Origin: Mycobacterium montefiorense
GTDB taxonomy: Bacteria > Actinomycetota > Actinomycetes > Mycobacteriales > Mycobacteriaceae
NCBI RefSeq assembly: GCF_003112775.1
Contig: NZ_BFCH01000017.1
Location: 504,938-568,937 of the forward strand
Direction: 5' to 3'
Length of the DNA: 64,000 nucleotides
Within the stretch, counting starts at the first letter, position 1; each line of letters opens with the position of its first letter. Under the pieces are notes generated by a model. The model worked only from the letters and a program-made list of their open reading frames with translations. It was not told the origin of the DNA and made no database searches. The position numbers and the translations under genes are program-made. Below are positions 46,620 through 55,160 of this stretch, one piece after another.

Positions 46620-47414
46620 CGTCGGCAGGTAGCCGCCATCGGCCAGGCCGGCCTGCGCTTCGAGCCGGTTGGTCTTGCCAAACAGCCTGTCGCGGACCAC
46701 TTCCCAGATGTAGGCAGTGATCATGCGCGTGTGGCCCTTGGCGGCCCACTGCTGGGAATGCAGCTCCTCGTGGTGCAGCACTCGGTCCAGCGCGAGAATG
46801 CTTTCCGACGGCCGGCCATTGCGGTCGGTGTACCACGCGTGCCCGGACTCGACGATTTGGCGGAGCCGTCGGGCGGGCCCGGTGGGGTCTTCGACGTCAA
46901 CCGAGACATTGACCATGAAGATGTCACCCCACGCCGTGCCGCCCTGCTGGCTGAACAGCTGCTGGATCCGGTTGCCGCCGAGGCCCATCAGCATGCCGTT
47001 CGGGGTGGTGACGAGGCGCCCGCCGTTGCGGTACACCAGCCCGACGTCCTGGTCGTAGCTCCAGCTGTTCGCCTGCTGGCGAGCGATAATCCGCCGGACC
47101 TCGTCGGCGCCGTACGGCGTCTCGGGGAAATCCGTGCGCGGCCTCGTCGGGCCGCCATAGCCGGTGCCGGCGTTGAGGATGTAGGTCAACAGCGTCGCGT
47201 CGCGCGCCTCGTCGCCGGTGGTGCCCGGCGGAATCAGGAAGAACGACTTGCCGTGTGGGTCGTTGATCTCCGCCATCTTTTCGAGGACCCGAAAGCTGTC
47301 GCGCGTGATGCCGTGATGGCCGGCGATCGCGGCGGCGACCGTGCCCGCAACACCCAGACGTTCGGCATTGGCCAGCCACCTCTGGTGATAGTCCACTGCC
47401 GGCCGCCTGCTCAT
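46614..47414 (-). CDS. conserved protein with HExxH zincin motif
   Basis: 266 residues. The C-terminal part has HHEELHSQQWA near residue 215, where HEELH fits HExxH, the zinc-binding motif of metallopeptidases. The middle is IRQ-like with GGPTRPRTDFPETPYG and DPTGPARRLRQIVESGH. No signal peptide. The C-terminal pattern recalls DUF4157-like proteins, but the family is unconfirmed. It is convergent with the GAP-like remnant (6-bp overlap) and divergent from the PAP2/kinase fusion. Confidence 0.7.
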   Translation of the reverse strand: MSRRPAVDYHQRWLANAERLGVAGTVAAAIAGHHGITRDSFRVLEKMAEINDPHGKSFFLIPPGTTGDEARDATLLTYILNAGTGYGGPTRPRTDFPETPYGADEVRRIIARQQANSWSYDQDVGLVYRNGGRLVTTPNGMLMGLGGNRIQQLFSQQGGTAWGDIFMVNVSVDVEDPTGPARRLRQIVESGHAWYTDRNGRPSESILALDRVLHHEELHSQQWAAKGHTRMITAYIWEVVRDRLFGKTNRLEAQAGLADGGYLPTL

Positions 47415-47456
47415 AGTGCGTCAATTCTTATCAGTCGCAACGTTAGGGTGTAGCGA

Positions 47457-48947
47457 ATGAGCAGGCGGCCGTGGCAACGCGCGCGTGGAATCAAGCAGAT
47501 CACCCGGGGTCTGGGCAGCCTCGATCGCGAGTTGTTCGAAGCGGTGGCCGAAACCCCCACGCCGCTGCTCGACACGGTGATGCCGCCGCTGACCCGGGCG
47601 GCCGACCATTCCAAGCTGTGGTTCGTCATCGCTGCCGGACTGCTTGCCACGCGGAAGCCCGCCGCGCAGCGCGGCGCCACCCGTGGACTCGCGACGCTCG
47701 GTGTCACGAGCCTGTTCACCAATCAGGTCGCCAAGCGAATCCGCCGGCGCCCGCGCCCGCTCCACGACTCGGTGCCGGTGGTCAGACGAGCTCGCCGCCG
47801 CCCGACGTCGAATTCGTTCCCGTCGGGGCACTCGGCCAGCGCCGCGGCGTTCGCCGTTGGTGTGGGACTGGAGAATCCACCGATGGGCTTCGGGCTGGCG
47901 CTGCTGGCCGGGCTGGTCGGGTTGTCGCGGGTGGCGACCGGCGCGCACTACCCCGGCGATGTCGTCGCCGGGTTGGGCATCGGCGCCGGGGTCGCCGTGC
48001 TGGGCGGCCGGCTGGTCCCGCCGGTCGTCGAAACCGCTCTGCCGCAATCGGAACCGCTGCGCATCGAGACGCCGGAACGGCCCGATGGCTCCGGCGTGGT
48101 CCTGGTCGTCAATCCGGCGTCGGGCAGCGGCACCGGCGCTCGCGTCATCGACGGGGTTCGTGCCGAGTTGCCGAAGGCCGAGATCGTGGAACTCGGTCCC
48201 GATGATGACCCCGAACAGGTAATGCGCAGCGCCGCCTCGCGGGCCGAGGTGCTCGCGGTGGGCGGCGGTGACGGAACCGTATCGACCGCCGCGGCCGTCG
48301 CCGTCGACGCGGGGCTGCCGCTGGCGGTCTTTCCCGCCGGCACGCTCAACCACTTCGCGAAGGACATCGGCTGCGACACCGTGGGCAAGACCGTGGCGGC
48401 GATCCGGCGCGGCCGTGTGGCTCGCGTTGATCTGGTGTGCCTCAACGAAAGTCAGTTGGTGATCAACACCGCCAGCATCGGCGCGTATCCGGCGTTCGTG
48501 CAGCAGCGCGAAAAGCTGGAGAAGCGCATCGGCAAGCCGCTGGCCGGCTTCTACGCGATGCTGCACACGCTTCGCAACGACCAACCCGTCCGTATCCGCT
48601 ACGACAACAAGACGCTACTGACTTCGCTGTTCTTCCTTGGCAATTCGCTGTACCTGCCGACCGGATTCGCGCCGTCTCGTCGCAGTCGGATGGACGACGG
48701 CCTGATCGACGTGCGCATCCTCGAGACCGGTCGCCGGTTCGCCACCACCCGGATCCTGACCGCGCTCATTTTCGGACGGCTGCGACGCAGCGCGCTTTAT
48801 CACGAGCTGCAGGTGCCCGAATTCAGTTTCGCGGCCGTGGATGAGCCGACGGTCGTCGCCCATGACGGTGAGGTCGGCGACGAATACCGTGATGCCAGCT
48901 TCACCGCGAAATATCGGATTTTGCCGGTGTTTCGCCCGCTGCACTGA
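47457..48947 (+). CDS. PAP2 phosphatase / diacylglycerol kinase fusion protein
   Basis: 496 residues in two parts. Residues about 25-195 are a PAP2 domain with KRIRRRPRP, SFPSGHSASAAAFA and SRVATGAHYPGDVVAG. Residues about 210-490 are a DAG/sphingosine-kinase catalytic domain with VLVVNPASGSGTG and VGGGDGTVSTAA, followed by FPAGTLNHFAKDIG. The two activities oppose each other on lipid phosphates. This fusion is known in actinobacteria. It stands divergent from the zincin-like gene. Confidence 0.87.
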   Translation: MSRRPWQRARGIKQITRGLGSLDRELFEAVAETPTPLLDTVMPPLTRAADHSKLWFVIAAGLLATRKPAAQRGATRGLATLGVTSLFTNQVAKRIRRRPRPLHDSVPVVRRARRRPTSNSFPSGHSASAAAFAVGVGLENPPMGFGLALLAGLVGLSRVATGAHYPGDVVAGLGIGAGVAVLGGRLVPPVVETALPQSEPLRIETPERPDGSGVVLVVNPASGSGTGARVIDGVRAELPKAEIVELGPDDDPEQVMRSAASRAEVLAVGGGDGTVSTAAAVAVDAGLPLAVFPAGTLNHFAKDIGCDTVGKTVAAIRRGRVARVDLVCLNESQLVINTASIGAYPAFVQQREKLEKRIGKPLAGFYAMLHTLRNDQPVRIRYDNKTLLTSLFFLGNSLYLPTGFAPSRRSRMDDGLIDVRILETGRRFATTRILTALIFGRLRRSALYHELQVPEFSFAAVDEPTVVAHDGEVGDEYRDASFTAKYRILPVFRPLH

Positions 48948-48956
48948 GCGCCGGCG

Positions 48957-49682
48957 TTACGCGTGCGCCTGATCGGCCAGGCGGTCGAGCCACTCGGCCA
49001 TCATCGTTTTTTCGCCCGGCGTCAGTCCGCCATTCACGTTGTCCAGCAACGCCTCTCGCAACGCGACCGCCCGTCCGGAGAGGCCTGAGTGCGCCGGCCG
49101 CCGTGAGCTGTCGGTCGCGATGGCGGCGATGGCATTCTCCCGCGTAATGGCAGCCAATTCCGGGTCGCGTTCTTCGGGTGGCACACGAATCTGGGCCAAC
49201 ACGTAGCCCACTCCGGCGGCATGCACGAACTCCACGGCCCGCTTGACGCTCATCTTGAGCAGGCCGTGGTCGCCGATTCGCGCGACGAGGCGGTGGCAGA
49301 TGTCGAGCGATTCCCGGGCCAGCGCCGGCATCCTGCCGGGACCGGCTTGGACGTACGCGAGGATGTAGCAATCGGGGTGGGTGAGGCCGAAGTCGACGTG
49401 CAGGTCCCATGAGTCGCGCAAGTCCTGGACGGGGTCGTCGGTGATAGGGGCCCGCCGCTTGTCCTGCAGATACCTCTGCAACACGTATTCCGTCACGGCA
49501 TCCAGCAGGCCCTGCTTGTCGCCGAATTGCCGATAGATCGTCGGTGGCTGCACGCCGGCCGCCGCCGCGACGGCTCGGGTCGAGACCGCGTCGACGCCAC
49601 CGGCGCCGAGCAGTCCGGCCGCGGCTTCCAGCACCTTCTCTGCCGCTTCAGCGCCGGTGTTCCGGGTCTTGTGACCATCCAT
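48957..49682 (-). CDS. TetR-family regulator
   Basis: 241 residues. Helix-turn-helix near residues 37-60 (VSTRAVAAAAGVQPPTIYRQFGDK). The C-terminal effector domain is long and helical. It is divergent from the GMC oxidoreductase gene with a perfect 10-bp dyad (49724-49751) between. It probably represses that gene and itself. Confidence 0.87.
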   Translation of the reverse strand: MDGHKTRNTGAEAAEKVLEAAAGLLGAGGVDAVSTRAVAAAAGVQPPTIYRQFGDKQGLLDAVTEYVLQRYLQDKRRAPITDDPVQDLRDSWDLHVDFGLTHPDCYILAYVQAGPGRMPALARESLDICHRLVARIGDHGLLKMSVKRAVEFVHAAGVGYVLAQIRVPPEERDPELAAITRENAIAAIATDSSRRPAHSGLSGRAVALREALLDNVNGGLTPGEKTMMAEWLDRLADQAHA

Positions 49683-49723
49683 GTTTTCAACGATAACAAA
49701 TTAGTGGTTGCGTTGACTCGATT

Positions 49724-49751
49724 CAGTGATATCTTGGTCGCGATATCACTG
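49724..49751. promoter_or_regulatory. perfect dyad CAGTGATATC-N8-GATATCACTG
   Basis: Two 10-bp arms match perfectly around an 8-bp spacer in the 99-bp gap between TetR and GMC oxidoreductase. It lies 31 bp before the GMC ATG, where it could block the promoter. Probable TetR operator. Confidence 0.75.
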
Positions 49752-49781
49752 TTAACAACGGACCGCCCGAAGGACCCCGCC

Positions 49782-51314
49782 ATGTCTTCAACATCAAGCC
49801 CGTCGAGCAGCTACGACTTCGTGGTCGTTGGCGCCGGCGTCGCCGGCTGCGTGATCGCCAGCCGCCTCTCGGAGCAGCCCGGAACCCGCGTACTGCTCCT
49901 CGAAGCCGGCCGCGCGACTCCGCCTCCCGCCAGTGCCGCTCCGCAGCTGTGGCCGACCATGATCGGCGGCCCGGCCGACTGGGGCGACTCGACTACAGTG
50001 CAGTCGGCAACCGGGTCGTCGATACGACTGGTTCGCGGCCGGGGCATCGGCGGATCGTCGGCCACCAACGCGATGATGTTCGTCCGCGGCCACCGGACCA
50101 GCTATGCCGACTGGGAGCAGGTGGGCGCCAAGAGCTGGGGATTCGACGACCTGCTGCCGTACTTCAAGCGCAGTGAGACCGCGGTCGGCGGCGACCCGGC
50201 GCTACGCGGCGATAGCGGCCCGATGAAGATCGCCGAGATCGATCCGCCGCATCCGATCGCGGTTGCCGGCCTGGAGGCCGCGGCGCAATGCGGTTACCGC
50301 AGGGCCACCGACATCAGCGGCGGCTTGGAAGTCGGCTTCGGCACGGCCTTCCTCAATGTCCAGGCCGGAAAACGGCTCAGCGCCGCCGACGCCTATCTGC
50401 TGCCGGCATTGGGCCGGCCCAACCTGGACTTTGTCGCCGAGGCCACCGTGCATCGGCTGCGGATCGAGAACGGCCGCTGCGCCGGCGTGGAATACAGCGC
50501 GGGCAATGGGACGTCGATCTCGGCCGCAAGCTCGAGTGAAGTGGTGCTGACCACCGGCTCGATCGGCTCTGCCCAACTGCTGATGCTGTCGGGAGTTGGC
50601 CCCGCGCAACACCTTCGGAACGTCGGTGTCGGGGTCACGCACGACCTGCCCGGCGTGGGTTCGAATTTTCACGACCACGTCATGGCGCCGGTGGTGTACA
50701 CCTGCACCCGGCAGTTGCCGACGAGCGGCGGCGGTCATGGCGAGGCGATCGGTTTAATCCAGACCGAGCACGCCGGCGAGGGCCCGGACGCCCAGCTGTT
50801 GTTCATCAACTCCACCGGTATCGGCCTGCCCGGCGATGACGGCAGCGTGGTCGGGTATGTCATCGCGGCCTCGGTGATTCAGCCGTACAGCCGCGGCAGT
50901 GTGCGGCTCGCGGGACCGGATGCCGGCGTGTTACCGATCGTCGACCCGAACTACTTTGGCGACGAGCGCGATCTGCACACCCTGGTCGCTGCCGTGCGAG
51001 CGGCCCGAAAGATCGGCGCCGCAACCGCTTACGACGCATTGCGCGGCGCAGAAGCCGCGCCCGGACCCGATGCCGACGACGATGATGCCCTGCGCAATTT
51101 CGCGAAGATCGTGTACCAGTCGTACTTCCACCCGGTGGGAACCTGCGCGATGGGCGATACCGACATGTCGGTCGTCGACAGCGAATTGCGGGTGCACGGC
51201 GTCGCCGGCCTGCGGGTTGCCGACGGATCCGTGATGCCGTCGATCCCGTCGGCCAATACGGCCGCCACGGTCTATGCGATCGCCGAGCGGGCCTCGGAGC
51301 TGATCGGCGGCTGA
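49782..51314 (+). CDS. GMC-family FAD-dependent oxidoreductase
   Basis: About 510 residues. The FAD-binding GxGxxG is in DFVVVGAGVAGCVIASRL (about 13-30). The second GMC region has VRGRGIGGSSATNAMMFVRG, and the C-terminus carries HPVGTCAMGD with the active-site His. A GMC oxidase or dehydrogenase of choline/alcohol type; the substrate is not readable. AAGGAC lies upstream of ATG 49782. Regulation by the divergent TetR is likely. Confidence 0.88.
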   Translation: MSSTSSPSSSYDFVVVGAGVAGCVIASRLSEQPGTRVLLLEAGRATPPPASAAPQLWPTMIGGPADWGDSTTVQSATGSSIRLVRGRGIGGSSATNAMMFVRGHRTSYADWEQVGAKSWGFDDLLPYFKRSETAVGGDPALRGDSGPMKIAEIDPPHPIAVAGLEAAAQCGYRRATDISGGLEVGFGTAFLNVQAGKRLSAADAYLLPALGRPNLDFVAEATVHRLRIENGRCAGVEYSAGNGTSISAASSSEVVLTTGSIGSAQLLMLSGVGPAQHLRNVGVGVTHDLPGVGSNFHDHVMAPVVYTCTRQLPTSGGGHGEAIGLIQTEHAGEGPDAQLLFINSTGIGLPGDDGSVVGYVIAASVIQPYSRGSVRLAGPDAGVLPIVDPNYFGDERDLHTLVAAVRAARKIGAATAYDALRGAEAAPGPDADDDDALRNFAKIVYQSYFHPVGTCAMGDTDMSVVDSELRVHGVAGLRVADGSVMPSIPSANTAATVYAIAERASELIGG

Positions 51315-51329
51315 ATTACGTTCTGCCGG

Positions 51330-52094
51330 CTAGCTTTCGGCGTCCAGGTATGCATCGGCCCAGGCGCCGATGATGCGGCCTGCCCGATGAGCTTGGCCGC
51401 GAGCGGTGAGCAGGTGATCGGAGCCTTCGAGTGAGACGAAGCTGCGCGGGTGGCGGGCCATGCGGAAGATCTCGCTGGCATTCTCGATGCCGACGGTGTT
51501 GTCGGTGGGCGAGTGCAGGATCAGCAGCGGTAGCCGCAGGCTTTTGATTTTGTCCTGCAGGTCAGCCGCGCGGACATCCTCGACGAAGGCGCGCTTGAGG
51601 ATCAGCTTGCGGCCGCCGACCAGCCACTCGACGCTGCCCTCGGACAGGCAGCGGTCGACCACCGCGTCGTAGTGCTTTTCGACATGGCTGGGGTCGAACG
51701 GCGCCGCGACCGTGACGACCGACCGCACGCCGGGCGACCGCATCGCCGCGGCGATCACCGCGGCGCCACCCCAGGAGTGTCCGACCAGGATGTCGGCCGG
51801 GGTCCCGCGGTCGAGCATGAACTCGCAGGCAGCGACGATGTCGTCGGTCTTGACGGTGAACGACCCGTCACCCCAGTTCCCGTCTGACCCACCAAGACCC
51901 AGCGCGTCGAAGCGCAGCATGCCGATGCCGTCCGAGGCCAGCTGCTTGCAGATCCTCGCCGCGGCCGGACAGTCCTTCCCGAGGGTGAAGCCGTGCGCGA
52001 ACACCCCCCACCCGCGGACCGCGGACTCCGGGATTTCGATGACCCCGGCCAGGTTTGCACCCGTGGAGCTTTGGAACGTGACACGTTCGCCCAT
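51330..52094 (-). CDS. alpha/beta hydrolase (serine aminopeptidase/esterase-like)
   Basis: 254 residues. The oxyanion turn FAHGFTLGKD is followed by the nucleophile GHSWGGAAVIAAAM near residue 107. LILHSPTDNTVGIENA holds the acid, and the His is in LEGSDHLL. The fold resembles the hydrolase half of hydrolase-OsmC fusion proteins, here alone. It is convergent with the GMC gene and divergent from the kinase relic. Confidence 0.83.
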   Translation of the reverse strand: MGERVTFQSSTGANLAGVIEIPESAVRGWGVFAHGFTLGKDCPAAARICKQLASDGIGMLRFDALGLGGSDGNWGDGSFTVKTDDIVAACEFMLDRGTPADILVGHSWGGAAVIAAAMRSPGVRSVVTVAAPFDPSHVEKHYDAVVDRCLSEGSVEWLVGGRKLILKRAFVEDVRAADLQDKIKSLRLPLLILHSPTDNTVGIENASEIFRMARHPRSFVSLEGSDHLLTARGQAHRAGRIIGAWADAYLDAES

Positions 52095-52189
52095 AGTGGA
52101 GATCTAACTATGCGGTGCTGCCGGTGCGCCGGAGTCGGCCGTTGTCCAAACGACAGGAATTTGCTGCGACGTCGGCCTAGGATTTGTCC

Positions 52190-52402
52190 ATGCCGCTGGC
52201 GGTCGGCGAAGAATTCGCGGGATACACGATCCTGCGGGTGCTGGGCGCCGGTGCGATGGGCACGGTGTATCTGGTGCAGCATCCGCGGTTGCCGCGCCAG
52301 GACGCGTTGAAGGTGCTCTCGGTCGACCTGACCACCGATCCGCACTACCGGACCAGGTTTATGCGCGAAGCCGACATCGCGGCCAATCGCATCGGAAACT
52401 AG
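52190..52402 (+). pseudogene. N-lobe relic of a PknF/PknE-type Ser/Thr protein kinase
   Basis: 70 residues. The Gly-loop ([18 protein letters not shown]), the ATP lysine (ALKVL) and the helix-C glutamate (MREAD) are intact. Translation then stops at RIGN with TAG. The catalytic loop (HRD), DFG and the extracellular part are absent. The N-terminus is close to PknF in style. It ends 12 bp before the CruF-like gene. It is a truncated remnant, most likely from a deletion. Confidence 0.8.
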
Positions 52403-52414
52403 CAAGGGCTTTTT

Positions 52415-53245
52415 ATGAAACTGCTCAAGACACTGTGTTGGGTTCTGCTCGCGTTCACGCTGCTTGCTGTGATTGTCATGGCGGTGTGGCCGTCGCTGGC
52501 GGCTCAAGCCGCAGCCGTCCAATCCGGCTTGCTTGTCCTGTTTGTCGTCGTCCATGCGTGGTTGGGCTATGGGCCCCGGGGGATGGCCGCATTCGTCGTC
52601 ATCGCCGGCGTCGTCGGTTTCACCGTGGAAGCAATCGGCGTCGCGACCGGCTTCCCGTTCGGCTCCTACACTCATCACCTGCCTGGTCCCAAACCCCTGG
52701 GCGTCCCGCTCGCGGCCATCGCGGCCTGGATCATCGTCAGCTGGCTGGCCTGGGCGCTGGCCCGGATAATCATGCGGTCAGTTCCCGCCGTGGCTGCCGG
52801 TGGCGCCGAACGCTTTACCACCCCGCTGGTGGCCACGTTCATTCTTGGGGGTTACGACCTGGTGTACGACCCGGTCGGGGCGACGGCGCACAACTGGTAC
52901 TCCTACGACCACCCGACCGGTGCGCTGGGTGTGCCGCTGACCAACTTCCTCGGCTGGCTTCTCACCGGCTGGTTGATCTTTGCGCTCGTCGCGCTTGTCG
53001 AGTCCAGATTCCCCGCACAACCGGTCACCGCGAGCCGCGGCTACTGGCTGCTGGCGTGCCTGTTCTGGCTTTCCACCACCGCCCAGGTCTTCATCAGCCT
53101 GATCCGTTCGACCGGCGGCGTCGCGGTCCGGGGCGGCAAGACCATAGCGATTGCCGACGTATACGAATCCTGCGCGTCAGCAGCGTTATTCACCATTGTT
53201 CTGACGGGGATCATGGCGCTGGTACGGCTCTACAGGCGTCGCTGA
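52415..53245 (+). CDS. CruF/DUF422-like carotenoid-pathway membrane protein
   Basis: 276 residues, seven or eight membrane helices. The DUF422/CruF marks are VEAIGVATGFPFGSYTHHL, FILGGYDLVYDPVG, HNWYSYDHPTGALGVPLTNF and WLLTGWLIFALVA. CruF hydrates carotenoid ends (1,2-hydratase). No other carotenoid gene is nearby, so the role here is uncertain. It directly follows the kinase relic, with a weak ribosome site (AGCAAGGG). Confidence 0.75.
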   Translation: MKLLKTLCWVLLAFTLLAVIVMAVWPSLAAQAAAVQSGLLVLFVVVHAWLGYGPRGMAAFVVIAGVVGFTVEAIGVATGFPFGSYTHHLPGPKPLGVPLAAIAAWIIVSWLAWALARIIMRSVPAVAAGGAERFTTPLVATFILGGYDLVYDPVGATAHNWYSYDHPTGALGVPLTNFLGWLLTGWLIFALVALVESRFPAQPVTASRGYWLLACLFWLSTTAQVFISLIRSTGGVAVRGGKTIAIADVYESCASAALFTIVLTGIMALVRLYRRR

Positions 53246-53434
53246 TCCGCACGGTTCTTTACGTTGGCGGGCGGCAGTGTTCGCGGTACCGACTTGTGAC
53301 TTCGTCGTGACGTCACCATTTGGAAACGGCGCGGTGTGCCGCCTGTCGTGTCGCGTGTCACCCACCAACAATGGGGGCGGTCGTCAAGGAGCGACCTGAA
53401 TACGGCTACGCGCGAATAAAAGGAGTTGACGTTG

Positions 53435-53947
53435 ATGACGATCTTCGATCGATTCAACATCGGTGTTGTTGTTGCTGGCGTTGGGTTGTGCGGAGCCGCT
53501 ATAGCGTTGAGCCCGGACGCGGCAGCCGTCCCGTACATGACGGGTGGCGGCGCGTGCATGTACGGGCAGGCTGGCGAGGCTCCGGCCGCCGGGGGAGCAG
53601 CAGCGGCCGCACCCTGTGCCGCTCCACTGACTGATATGGCCGGTATTCCGATGGTGGTGCCCGGCCCGGGAATCGTGCCGGTTCCGGCGGGTGCTCCGCT
53701 AATTGCGCTCGGGCCTCCAGTGCCGGTGGTTCCCCCGTTGCCCTTGGCACCTCCGGTGCCGATCGGTGCTCCGCTGCCGCTGGGGGCTCCGCTGGTGGCT
53801 CTCGGTGGGGTCGCGGATGGCGTACCGCTTGCCCCACTGGTTGATATGTCTGGGGTGAAAGACGCGCCGATCGGTCCGCCGCCTACAGGCGGCCCGGTGT
53901 CCGGTCAGCCGGTGTCGCCCGGTCCCTCGCCGGTGCACGGAGGCTGA
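53435..53947 (+). CDS. secreted Ala/Pro/Gly-rich protein
   Basis: 170 residues from ATG 53435, with AAAGGAG 9 bp upstream. The signal peptide covers about residues 5-30 (GVVVAGVGLCGAAIALS). The mature part is low-complexity: PLPLAPPVPIGAPLPLGAP and similar. Two cysteines (ACMYGQ, APCAAP) lie early. A strong terminator follows the stop at once. Function unknown; this style is common among mycobacterial cell-wall proteins. Confidence 0.75.
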   Translation: MTIFDRFNIGVVVAGVGLCGAAIALSPDAAAVPYMTGGGACMYGQAGEAPAAGGAAAAAPCAAPLTDMAGIPMVVPGPGIVPVPAGAPLIALGPPVPVVPPLPLAPPVPIGAPLPLGAPLVALGGVADGVPLAPLVDMSGVKDAPIGPPPTGGPVSGQPVSPGPSPVHGG

Positions 53948-53960
53948 CCGCTTCCGACTC

Positions 53961-53996
53961 GAAAAGGCCCGCTGGTTATCACCAGCGGGCCTTTTC
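53961..53996 (+). terminator. strong hairpin terminator
   Basis: A 16-bp perfect stem, GAAAAGGCCCGCTGGT (53961-53976) and ACCAGCGGGCCTTTTC (53981-53996), around the loop TATC. The 3' arm ends CCTTTTC, giving a short T-run. It lies 13 bp after the stop of the secreted protein and can work in both directions. Confidence 0.85.
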
Positions 53997-54006
53997 GTTG
54001 TGTCGC

Positions 54007-54046
54007 TATGCGCTTGCCTCACCGAGTATGCGCTTGCCTCAACGAG
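54007..54046. repeat. 20-bp tandem direct repeat
   Basis: TATGCGCTTGCCTCACCGAG (54007-54026) is followed at once by TATGCGCTTGCCTCAACGAG (54027-54046), one mismatch. It lies between the terminator and the end of the L,D-transpeptidase gene. No protein is read through it. A local duplication. Confidence 0.8.
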
Positions 54047-54140
54047 TGTGACGCCACGGCGGGAAATCAGCCGAAATTGCGTCCTGACTGCACACTCGAC
54101 GCCGCGGGTGCACCGTCAGAAGCGATGCACGACAACGGTA

Positions 54141-54995
54141 TTACGAGGAAGGCAGTTCGTTTGTGCTCTCGCGCACGATTACCGGGTCGCCGACGTTGAC
54201 CGTGTTGTAGTACCACTCGGCGTCTTCGGGACTCAGGCTGATGCAGCCGTGGCTCATGTTCTCCAGCCCGAGCGAATTGACCGCCCACGGAGCTGAGTGC
54301 ACGAAAAGACCATGATTGGTGATACGAACGGCGTAGTTGACCATGAGCAGGTAGCCGTCGGGAGCATCGACGGGAATGCCGACGCTGCTGGAGTCCATCT
54401 GTATTGAGCGTTCCTTGGAAAGAACGGTGTAGGAGCCAATCGGGGTCGGGTACTGGGGCCTACCCATTGAAGCCGGCAGCACGCCTGGTTCACCGAAGTG
54501 CGGGCGGTGGTGCGGCGCCGGCAGTGACGACGGCGGTGCTGAGTCGACTCCGTCGATGGTCACGGTGAAAGTGTGCTCGGAGATGCTGGCAATACCGATG
54601 ACCCTCGGGCCCGTCTTGATCTCGGTGGGCTGGCCTTCGACCGTCAGCGCAATCGTGCTGTGCGCCGGCCAGTATTGGTCGGGAACCCACTGAACCACTT
54701 TGTTGTCGAGCCATTGGTACTTGCCGGTCATCGCGGGTGTCGACGTGATCTTCAGCGCCTGCTCGGCCGCCTGCCGGTTGCTGACGGGCGTGCGGAAGGT
54801 CACCACCACGGGGTGCGCCACACCGACGGTCTGGCCGCGCGCCGGCAGCATCGACGCAATCGGGAAGGCATACGACCGAGTCGCCGTCGTCAGGTTCACG
54901 TCGGCCGGTACCGGCAGACTCGCGACGGCGGATCCCGCGACCACACTCGCGCCGATTCCGATGACAGCAACGGCACACCGAATATCCGCGCGCAT
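54141..54995 (-). CDS. L,D-transpeptidase with Ig-like domain
   Basis: 284 residues from ATG 54995. A signal/anchor (IRCAVAVIGIGASVVAGSAVA) precedes an Ig-like domain (about 45-145) and the YkuD catalytic domain. The active-site motif is HGLFVHSAPWAVNS followed by MSHGCISLSPED, with the Cys near residue 250. It makes 3-3 peptidoglycan cross-links, the main type in mycobacteria, and is typical of the Ldt group targeted by carbapenems. The end is at 54141, in DNA that follows the tandem repeat. Confidence 0.9.
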   Translation of the reverse strand: MRADIRCAVAVIGIGASVVAGSAVASLPVPADVNLTTATRSYAFPIASMLPARGQTVGVAHPVVVTFRTPVSNRQAAEQALKITSTPAMTGKYQWLDNKVVQWVPDQYWPAHSTIALTVEGQPTEIKTGPRVIGIASISEHTFTVTIDGVDSAPPSSLPAPHHRPHFGEPGVLPASMGRPQYPTPIGSYTVLSKERSIQMDSSSVGIPVDAPDGYLLMVNYAVRITNHGLFVHSAPWAVNSLGLENMSHGCISLSPEDAEWYYNTVNVGDPVIVRESTNELPSS

Positions 54996-55160
54996 GACCC
55001 CAATTCCCTTTAAACGACCGAGTTGCAATAGGAATCGTAAAGCTGCGCTGAGCTGCCGAAGCGTAAGGGCACGTAAGCAATCGATCAAGAGTCGGTCACG
55101 ACTTGGCCACGACGGGCCGATCTGTCAACCTGATGACTGCAGCGAGCAAAGGAGGCCGGT

